Positions 39,101 to 51,100 of a DNA stretch of 64,000 bases are shown here, piece by piece. How positions within the stretch are numbered: position 1 is the stretch's first letter; each line of letters opens with the position of its first letter. This DNA is from Apostichopus japonicus (lineage: Eukaryota > Echinodermata > Holothuroidea > Aspidochirotida > Stichopodidae). Location of the stretch: assembly GCF_037975245.1 (NCBI RefSeq), contig NC_092570.1, forward strand, positions 12,191,001 through 12,255,000. The letters run 5' to 3'. The position numbers were made by a program, and so were the translations under genes. Under the pieces are notes generated by a model. It did no database searches and had not been told where the DNA came from. It worked only from the letters and a program-made list of their open reading frames with translations.

Positions 39101-42100
39101 AAATATACTGGGTCTACCCCTAATCATTGCATTTTGAGCGAATGTGTATTTAACTACGTTACATGATGCTTAAACACATGTTTGAACAAAATGAAAAATT
39201 CAAGTATTACCACATAAATATTCAAAAAATATACTTTTGTTGCATGGTATGAAGGATTTGGGGTTGGTGAAACTAAACATGTCTGGACTGGTTTGAAAAT
39301 TCTACGAGGTTCGTGATCAACTTGACCGTCTAGTATTTTCAGAAAGTAAGGTTGCTACCATACAAAACTGTCCGGCCAAAAGCAATTAAATGACTTCATG
39401 ACATTTAAATAAAAAAATGCTTCTAACAGAAGTTATGACCAATTTTGTATAATTTTTAATGTGCGCGTCAATACGGGTTGCCATCAGGATCATATCGATT
39501 ACTGATGCTATGCAAAAGAAACTGCTTATTTGAGCATATCATATGGTGCGGAAAAACATTCTTCAAGCAAACAATTTTCTCGAAAATCTTGCAAAATTCG
39601 ATCGTGAAAACAATGTTCAAACATACTAAAGTATGCCACCCTATGCATCCCGGACGGTGAAAAAGCTACTGTAGGCCTATATTCAGCGTTACAAATGCAT
39701 ATTAACCCTATCGTAACATTTGGGACGATTTGCTAGTACAATTAAAGCCTAGGCTGATATTCTTGCATACAAGAAGTTCAGAACGAATGTTTTGTTCGAA
39801 CTGAAAATATTTTGCGACCGCTATTTTTTTTAAAGAAGGGGTTTGTATGAAGGAGTTTGGATGAGTAGGCCTACAGTGTGTTCATTAGGCGTATCGTACT
39901 AGTTTTGCGATTATGAAACTTGTATGTCGATTGACACTTAATTTTGATGACACACCAAACTTTTTGATCAGAATTTGCAATAAATCTATTGCACATTGCG
40001 TTTAATTGATGATTTCATCTACTGCGGGAAGAAGCCTACCCCAATTCTTTCAAATCACGATGAAACGATCGATCGTTCTGCAACGTGATTCACGCTATAA
40101 CGATAACATCACGATAGTATACAGTGCCAGTGAAATGATGCACACATTATCACGATATTACGACCACGATGCGACGCACGATATCACGTTAGGTACTTGC
40201 TATAGGCGTAATGGAAACGATATCACGATAGACTCCTCGAGTCTCCTCATATTTTGTCACGATACACGATGCCACGGCCGATTTAATGTGAACGGTACTG
40301 TATGCACTGTCTTGCCATGCAGACTTGCTTTACACGATAAGGACATTCAGTATACTGTTTCTCTCTGTTTGTGTGGTAGACAGTCACATATGCACTGTCT
40401 TGCCATGCAGACTTGCTTTACACGATAAGGACATTCAGTATACTGTTTCTCTCTGTTTGTGTGGTAGACAGTCACATATGCACTGTCTTGCCATGCAGAC
40501 TTGCTTTACACGATAAGGACATTCAGTATACTGTCTCTCTCTCCTTGTGTGGTAGACAGTCACATATGCACTGTCTTGCCATGCAGACTTGCTTTACCGG
40601 ATAAGGACATTCAGTATACTCTCTCTCTCTCCTTGTGTGGTAGACAGTCACATATGCACTGTCTTGCCATGCAGACTTGCTTTACACGATAAGGACATTC
40701 AGTATACTGTTTCTCTCTGTTTGTGTGGTAGACAGTCACATATGCACTGTCTTGCCATGCAGACTTGCTTTACACGATAAGGACATTCAGTATACTGTTT
40801 CTCTCTGTTTGTGTGGTAGACAGTCACATATGCACTGTCTTGCCATGCAGACTTGCTTTACACGATAAGGACATTCAGTATACTGTTTCTCTCTGTTTGT
40901 GTGGTAGACAGTCACATATGCACTGTCTTGCCATGCAGACTTGCTTTACACGATAAGGACATTCAGTATACTGTCTCTCTCTCCTTGTGTGGTAGACAGT
41001 CACATATGCACTGTCTTGCCATGCAGACTTGCTTTACCGGATAAGGACATTCAGTATACTCTCTCTCTCTCCTTGTGTGGTAGACAGTCACATATGCACT
41101 GTCTTGCCATGCAGACTTGCTTTACACGATAAGGACATTCAGTATACTGTCTCTCTCTCATTGTGTGGTAGACAGTCACATATGCACTGTCTTGCCATGC
41201 AGACTTGCTTTACATGATAAGGACATTCAGTATACTGTCTCTCTCTCTCTCTTTTGCAGACTTGCTTTACCTGATAAGACAACAAATTGATTCTGATTCC
41301 TTACCCCTTAAGAGTTGTTATGAATTAATGAAAGCTTCCTGACCTTAACAAAAATTCATTTCAAAGAAATTTGACAAGTTAATTGTTTAAACATTGTTAA
41401 AATCATCCATTGCATTTCATGAGCCTGCCTGGAGCCAGATGTATTAAGGTTTTGATACAAGGAGCTACAGTGTTCATTACATAGATTCCCTTTGCATTTG
41501 ACAAGGTAGTAAGAAACCTCTGAAATAAACTGAATGACACCAGTGTTATTTGTTTCATTAGATCTTACAAATAATAAAGTAAAAGTGATGTTTCATGAGA
41601 TAACAAAGCTCAAATTATGCTTTCAATGTAATAGTTAGTGGAATATGTACCTTCACCTTTAAAGCAGGCACACATTGTGGTGTCTTTCTTTATAATACAA
41701 AGTTCATAATTACACCATTTCCCCTGTTCATAGTTCATACTGCATAGGCTCATAATGCTTAAGCTCTTTTAACTTTGACACTAAATTTAAGGTAAGACAG
41801 GATTGGAAGACATATGTGCAGCTGCATTCTAAAAAGTGAAAGTATAAATTGGCATTATGCCAGCACTCATGAACTGTGTACACACTAAACCACTAATGTT
41901 GTTAATTTATGATGTAATACATTTTGTTAACAGTGCATCATGGGAGTGGCATACTCAGTTCTAGCCTGTGCACTGTGGCCAATGGTAGCATTTGTGACCC
42001 CTGAGCACCAACTAGGAACTGCATATGGCTGGTAAGTAATAGAATTGCTTGACAGGTTTATTGCTTGTGGGAGTAGACATGAGGGGGGATTGGGGATGTG

Positions 42101-45100
42101 AGAAAAGCTTTGGATATTGTTGTCTGTTCATTCCATAATGAAAGTATTTGTTTGATATGTAGCACAATACAGTAATTGTGTAATATGCTACATAACCCCA
42201 ACAGAATGTAGACTTGTTGGGGAATGAATGCATCAGACCTTTATGGTTAACATGTTTGTGATTCATAGTAGCTATGTTAACATCACTAATATACTGATTT
42301 TATCCACAACATTGTATAGTTTTGTGCAGCCTCATAAATAATAGCAATCAATTTGAAACTTTTATCACATTTTCACAAAATTGTGCAACTCACATTACTG
42401 GAGCATTTCCATTTTTATGTTTAGTTGAATTTTGTTTTGAGTTAATGATTTGATATTGTTGCTCTTTTCTTTTGTAAAGCATGCAGTCAATTCAAAACCT
42501 TGGTTTGGCAGTGGTTGCTATCATTGCTGGAGGTGTTGTAGACTCTAGTGGCTACCTCATACTAGAAGTCTTCTTTTGTGCTTGGCTATGTGGTAAGAAC
42601 ACTTCTTTTACTCCTTGTTGACAGTTAATGCACCTCATACCACCACCCCCCTCCTCCCCCCTCCCATTAATAGATCACAGGCCTGATGTCAAAAGCCTTA
42701 TAAGACTGATTATTCATGCCACAGTTTGACAAGCCCAAGATAAGTTTGGATGGCTCGTTGTTTCATTGATTTATTCTGAGTATTTCCACCTGCATTGCCT
42801 TTTTTCCCATTTTACCACAAGAAGCTTGTAGGCCTGATTTAATCATGTGCAATCAGTTTGAGAGAATGAGGGTTGTTGCTGTGTTTGGAGCATGTAATAC
42901 AAGTTTTGTGAAATTCATTCAAAATCCCATTAATTCTATATTTAATTTATTTAAGTCACATTAGTGGTCACACCAGTGCATTCAATAGAACTTTAATAAA
43001 CACATTTGTTAGACAGATTAAACAGTGCTAACTAAGCACTTATTTTGCACTACAAAAGATTCATAGGGCCATCTCTTTTCTACCAAAGGACATCATTATA
43101 ATAATTACAATGCTTGCAGTATTGATAATCAAAGAATGTAATTTAAACTGACTGTTATTATCTATTTTGCCATACACAGTCAATGGCTGATCATTGTTAA
43201 TGCCTTGTGTGCTAGGTCTGCACTATTGCATATTCATGAGTTGGCTTACTATTGCTTTAAAAAGAGAGGTGTGAAGGATGGAATGAATTTCATAATACAT
43301 TGCTTGGCCACGTTGATATTGTTTACCTACAAACACTGGAATACATGTTCCTTTGTTATTATACAACAATGTAAAAGCATTACAGTAAACCTCTGATTAT
43401 TCGAACCCCTATTATCCGAACCCCTGACTTTACAAACCAGCCATCCGTTCATTAATGAAAAGTCTGGAGGCCTAGTGTTAGTGATTCCAAGTACTCATAT
43501 TATGTACAACATAAATTTGTTGACTTACGTAACGACCAGCTTTCAAATTCTTTTTACAAGTCATGTATAAATTTGCATTCATTCTTCCATTGCCTTAAAT
43601 ATCAAATAGGTACTACATAACTACATAAATGTCTGATTGTAATCTGTATCAAGTTTGTGGTTCACACATTCTCGACAATAAACGTTCATTAGGCTAGAGT
43701 GCTTGTGTGCCTAGCATACAGGCTATGGACTTTGATTACGTGATACCAAATATGAGCCACTGACACCTTTCTACTCCCCACAAAGATTTATACACCAGTT
43801 TAAATTCTAGCTGCAACAAAAGCTTTTCATGATATTGTGCAAAGGCTTACTGTAGGAGTAGCAATTACAGATTACAGTCTTCACACTTTGTTACAATGCC
43901 TGGATTATTTACTTGTAAAAGGCGAAGCCAAAACTCTTCCTTGTCACAATTGCAATTAGGGATTCCCCTTCTAACATTTTGTCCCCACTGTTGGAAGGAG
44001 TAAATTTATGAATGACCAAGTCTTAATAACCATTTAAAAAATAAAATACTCTCAAGAGAAGTCACCCGACCATGCACATGTGTGTTCTTGATATTTCCGC
44101 GTACAGTAATGCCACTTATCTCACGTAATTATTCAAACATGAACGAGCTTTATTAGGTCCAAGCTGAAACTACTTTCTCCCTAACTTTTCTTGACAAGAA
44201 CCTCTAAAGTTGTCAGTGAAATTTCAGCTTGTTATGGGAATCAGTATTAGGTTAGGATTAATCACTGACACTAATGTTTCCTGTACTATAGTGAGAGGCC
44301 TATACAGCGGTAATATATAGACTAGTGGTGAAAGTATGTGGAAAATCTCCCCCTCCCCCAACTTCCCGAAATGAAACACAAATGCTTTTTACTTTTTATT
44401 TCCAATACAAACTTCAAATAATCAATTCATAATCAAGAAAAGTAAAATATACAATCATTATGCAGAAGGCATAATATCGCATTTCATGGTAGTCTTATAG
44501 CCGAAAATTAGTTAATTGATGAAAATTTGATTATCCAAACTTTTTGATTATCTGAACTACCTTCAGTTTTCGACCAGTTTGGATACTGTCCTTGTTTCAG
44601 CTACTGTTGTTATTACCTGTTCTGTGACTCTTAAAATGATTAATACTCAATGACACTGAAACAAAGATATGCAGGGTCAGACACCTAAACAGAGCTGCCT
44701 AAACAGAGCTGCCAAATATAATGATAGCAACTCCTCAGTCAGTCTTCCACATCTCCATCTCCTCCCATTGGCACAGGAGGGAGGAGACTATCATGTAAAT
44801 GCATGAAAGGGAGGAGACTATCATGTAAATGCATGAAAGGGAGGGGACTATCATGTAAATGCATGAAAGGGAGGAGACTATCATGTAAATGCATGAAAGG
44901 GAGGAGACTGTAAATGCATGAAAGTCATCTCTTATTGGGGTGAAAAGTGGTTCCCTCGGTAACACTTTACCGTTTAGAGTCACTTACTTGTATTTAATGT
45001 TAATCTTGACTGCATTACTCAAATATTTCCAGCCTCCTGGAGAATCCTCTTTGTTATGGACTATTTAGTGGCCTCCATAAAATGTGTAGACAATGACACC

Positions 45101-48100
45101 TAAGCAAACATTCTCTCGCCCAGGCACCAACAAAGACATGTTCCATATTTTATTAATTCAATACCAGCAGCATTTCTCAGTCTCTCATTTTCCTCATCTT
45201 CTGTCTTTGATATATTGATGACCAACCATGCCTTGGCAATCTGGTATTAATCCACCCCATAGCTTTCATGCTTTTAATAGATTACCAAAGGTTTATGTTT
45301 GTAACTATGGACGTTTGTTTTTCTAGCTGTGACGTAAATTGAGTGCATCATTCAAACTCATTGACAACTTCAGGCTGCAGAGTTGAAATGAAAGTACTTT
45401 AACTTTTAGACTAGAGACTAGAATGGTACAGCAGGATATAATTAATGGAAGCATTGCTTTGAGTAACTACAAATCACTAATACTAGTTTCTTCTCAATGA
45501 GGCTAGTTTAACTCAGAGTGGGATTATTGTAACCATTTATATTATTGGAGTGGTAAATAAATGTTGTAAGCTTTCTGTAGAAACAAAGACAAAATGCTAA
45601 TTTTGACAAAACTACTTGTCTTTCACCCTCTGGAATGAAGTGGCCCTACAAATTCAATAATTTGACCTTTGGAAGCCCTAAGTGCAACATTTACATTCTA
45701 GGATGGTAGTGAAAAATATACAAGAAATATTACGAAAACCATATTGAAACATAATCTAGGGGCTTCAATTAGTAGCAAATGTTACAGTAGAAATCAAGTC
45801 CCTTAAGAGCATGCAAAATAATTGTTTCATGAATGCCATGTATGTATGCTTAATGTTCACACCCCACTATATACTGTACAGGCATTGATGCCTTACCAAG
45901 AGTGAAAGAACATATATGTATTGATCCCAATATTTGGTAACTTACAATTACTTGAGATTCCCACTAATAATGTCCTCTCTGTTTTTATGGCTGAGATTAT
46001 TTGCAGCATCAGACCTAGCATACGATCAGCAAGGTCACATTCAAAGATTAATTTCAGACGCCTTAGAGATGGAAGTGATTGTGTTTTTAGACTTTTGACG
46101 TCATCCAAAACGTTGGAAAGGTCTTCAAACTTTTACTTCTGTTTTCCTCAAATATCCTTCAACCATCACTAATATAAAGGGTCCTTGTTCTAAGCAGGGG
46201 GATCCACATACCATGTATGAAGTTCAACTAAGCTTCAACCATCACTCATATAAAGGGTCCTTGTTCTAAGCAGGGGGATCCACATACCATGTATGAAGTT
46301 CAACTAAGCTACAAGTTTGGAGTTATCAAGCACCGCCATCACCAACAAAGATTGCTTTTGTCGTTGCCAAGGTGTAAAAATAAAAGGCCTGCTATAGCCT
46401 TGCCTAAGCTATCTAGGCCTAGCCTAATCTACATCAGAATTTGTTCTTTTACTCATTCACTGAGAGTGAGAGCTTAACTTCTAGATATTGGATAATATGA
46501 GTTTACCAGTTATAGCAGACTTTTATTTAAATATAATTGTAGTTTAGTGTAACTGGTATTATGCTTATGATGGATGTTGATGCTTGCTGCTGACTGTATG
46601 CCTTGCAGTTAGCAAAGGGGGCTTAACCTGGCGTTGTAGTACTACTATGAGTTGTATCCTATTACTAGCCTATTGCTTGCCTTGGTTAGCCAGTTGGACA
46701 GTTGGAAAGAAATCCACTGTTACCTTTACTTCAGAACAGATTATCCTGCACGTTTCACTTACAAGACAGAATTATTTCTCAATGATGAACATTAAAGTAA
46801 CTTAAATTAGCATAATATACAACGTTGGTTTGTTTCGACTGATCAGGGAGCTGTTCCAAATGTTATATATTACTCTGGCAATTTAGTGTGTGCTGTGTGA
46901 CTGTGATGTTTTCCTTTACCAGCTGTATTCCTGCATTGTACTGTGTGATCACATAGCAGTCGTATTCCTGCATTGTACTGTGTGATCACATAGCAGTCGT
47001 ATTCCTGCATTGTACTGCGTGATCACATAGCTCATTGGACTGGTAGTGACTTGACATGTCTAGTATAAGATGTAGCATGGTGAGGTACTTACTGAGGTGC
47101 ACAATTCAGTTTTACTATGCATTACTATGGTTAAGTCATGAATACATACTTTGCCATATACTTGACTTCCATCCTATCAGTTGTTAATATATCCTACAAT
47201 TGAGAAGTGATCATGCAAAAGTGAACGGTATGTGAACTGTCTGCAGATTTGAAACTTATCCAGCATTTAGTATGCATTGTACAATACAGACTTAAAATAT
47301 TGCCCAATCAATGAATTATTAGTAGTTCAAATAGAATTTACAACTCCAATAGTTGAAGGTGCCTTTGATTTATGAAGCAGAGAGGAATTCTATATGAATC
47401 TAGAAATCTGCAGTTTTGATGTAAAAATTAATCATATCAAAAAAGACTAAATTAAAATTAAAATTTATTTGAAATGAAAGTTGACTAGTGAAATCATTGT
47501 TACAGAATATCGGTATTGAAATTTGACCAATAAGTGTAAAGTTTGCTGTTTCTTATAACTTACAATACAATAATCTAACAAGATTACAAAATCTTAATGT
47601 TAAAATTCTACCTTTAAAGGTAAGTAAAAGAACTTCATTGCGCAAGAACATTTTGATGAAAACATGGTTGTACATCTATTTCCTTTCTGTTTTCATACAG
47701 GAGCACTAATATCCACATCAGTTTTGTACTTGAATGATGCAGCAAAGGGAGGTACCCTGAATAAATCCACAAAGGAGCGTGCAAGGGACAAGAAAAGTGC
47801 CGAAGAAAAAGCCGAAAGGTCAGTTGTAATGTCATTTTTTGGTTCCTTGCTGGAAGCAAAGGAACTTATGCAGTCAGATTGGCGTGTGTAAGTGTGTGTG
47901 TGCATGCTGTGCCTGTGAAACTTGCTTGGATGCCCGATATTAAACTCCGCAACGGAGTGATGGATATTTGTCATACTTGCTGCTATGTACATGTATTATA
48001 GTGCAAAGGTGTACCCTATCGTGTTTGGTATTGATCTTATGAATATTAATAAGTTATGGGATCAATCGTAAAAAATTTTACATTGGAATAATTCCACAAC

Positions 48101-51100
48101 CTTAAAGGAATAACGAAGGCAGGGATCAAAGCAATTGATATCATTCAGTAACCTCAAAACTCTCTAATATTAGATTTTTAAGATAAACGCTTCCTGTTTG
48201 ACTGAATACGCTAAATATAATTGTGAGCCACTTATATTTTTGGGACCATTTAGGTGCAAAATTTGATTGGACCCAATGTTTTGGGGAGGGACAAAATTTA
48301 AATTTGCAATAACTCCACAACCCTAAATCAGATTATATCCAAACTTGGAATACAGTTGTTGGTGAATAGAGCTATGTTACATGTGAGCATAATTATAATA
48401 TTCGGTGTATTCATGCAACACTTTAATATTCTACAAGAAGGAACCAAAGTGCCTGTTGGGCTCTTGTTTCTCTTTGCATTGGGACTGCATGCAAGACCTA
48501 GTGAAGGGCAGGTTGGAAGGGGAATAGGTGTCTATTCTCGAATCCCTCCACCTCTGTACTGTTTGTACAACATCTGCTACAATAAACAGATGATACACAC
48601 CCAACCAAATTGGCTCTAGCTAGTTCGTGTACAACATCTGCTACAATGAACAGATGATACACACCCAACCAAATTGGCTCTAGCTAGTGCTTGTACAACA
48701 TCTGCTACAATGAACAGATGATACACACCCAACCAAATTGGCTCTAGCTAGTGCGTGGACAACATCTGCTACAATGAACAGATGATACACACCCAACCAA
48801 ATTGGCTCTAGCTAGTTCATTAACAACATCTGCTACAATGAACAGATGATACACACCCAACCAAATTGGCTCTAGCTAATGCATGTACAACATCTGCTAC
48901 AATGAACAGATGATACACACCCAACCAAATTGGCTCTAGCTAATGCGTGTACAACATCTGCTACAATGAACAGATGATACACACCCAACCAAATTGGCTC
49001 TAGCTAGTTCATAAACAACATCTGCTACAATGAACAGATGATACACACCCAACCAAATTGGCTCTAGCTAATGCATGTACAACATCTGCTACATTGAACA
49101 GATGATACACACCCAACCAAATTGGCTCTAGCTAGTTCATAAACAACATCTGCTACAATGAACAGATGATACACACCCAACCAAATTGGCTCTAGCTAGT
49201 GCTTGTACAACATCTGCTACAATGAACAGATGATACACACCCAACCAAATTGGCTCTAGCTAATGCATGTACAACATCTGCTACATTGAACAGATGATAC
49301 ACACCCAACCAAATTGGCTCTAGCTAGTTCATAAACAACATCTGCTACAATGAACAGATGATACACACCCAACCAAATTGGCTCTAGCTAGTGCTTGTAC
49401 AACATCTGCTACAATGAACAGATGATACACACCCAACCAAATTGGCTCTAGCTAATGCGTGTACAACATCTGCTACAATGAACAGATGATACACACCCAA
49501 CCAAATTGGCTCTAGCTAGTTCATAAACAACATCTGCTACAATGAACAGATGATACACACCCAACCAAATTGGCTCTAGCTAATGCATGTACAACATCTG
49601 CTACATTGAACAGATGATACACACCCAACCAAATTGGCTCTAGCTAGTGCTTGTACAACATCTGCTACAATGAACAGATGATACACACCCAACCAAATTG
49701 GCTCTAGCTAGTGCTTGTACAACATCTGCTACAATGAACAGATGATACACACCCAACCAAATTGGCTCTAGCTAGTTCATAAACAACATCTGCTACAATG
49801 AACAGATGATACACACCCAACCAAATTGGCTCTAGCTAATGCATGTACAACATCTGCTACAATGAACAGATGATACACACCCAACCAAATTGGCTCTAGC
49901 TAATGCATGTACAACATCTGCTACATTGAACAGATGATACACACCCAACCAAATTGGCTCTAGCTAGTGCTTGTACAACATCTGCTACATTGAACAGATG
50001 ATACACACCCAACCAAATTGACTCTAGCTAGTGCTTGTACAACATCTGCTACAATGAACAGATGATACACACCCAACCAAATTGGCTCTAGCTAATGCAT
50101 GTACAACATCTGCTACATTGAACAGATGATACACACCCAACCAAATTGGCTCTAGCTAGTGCTTGTACAACATCTGCTACAATGAACAGATGATACACAC
50201 CCAACCAAATTGGCTCTAGCTAGTGCTTGTACAACATCTGCTACAATGAACAGATGATACACACCCAACCAAATTGGCTCTAGCTAGTTCATAAACAACA
50301 TCTGCTACAATGAACAGATGATACACACCCAACCAAATTGGCTCTAGCTAATGCATGTACAACATCTGCTACAATGAACAGATGATACACACCCAACCAA
50401 ATTGGCTCTAGCTAATGCATGTACAACATCTGCTACATTGAACAGATGATACACACCCAACCAAATTGGCTCTAGCTAGTGCTTGTACAACATCTGCTAC
50501 ATTGAACAGATGATACACACCCAACCAAATTGACTCTAGCTAGTGCTTGTACAACATCTGCTACAATGAACAGATGATACACACCCAACCAAATTGGCTC
50601 TAGCTAATGCGTGTACAACATCTGCTACAATGAACAGATGATACACACCCAACCAAATTGACTCTAGCTAGTGCTTGTACAACATCTGCTACAATGAACA
50701 GATGATACACACCCAACCAAATTGGCTCTAGCTAATGCATGTACAACATCTGCTACAATGAACAGATGATACACACCCAACCAAATTGGCTCTAGCTAGT
50801 TCATAAACAACATCTGCTACAATGAACAGATGATACACACCCAACCAAATTGGCTCTAGCTAATGCATGTACAACATCTGCTACATTGAACAGATGATAC
50901 ACACCCAACCAAATTGACTCTAGCTAGTGCTTGTACAACATCTGCTACAATGAACAGATGATACACACCCAACCAAATTGGCTCTAGCTAATGCGTGTAC
51001 AACATCTGCTACAATGAACAGATGATACACACCCAACCAAATTGGCTCTAGCTAGTTCATAAACAACATCTGCTACAATGAACAGATGATACACACCCAA

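Noticed and set aside
36233-41217. Series of near-identical 63-residue plus-strand open frames
   Set aside because: They are offset translations of the 88-bp minisatellite and each stops within one or two units.
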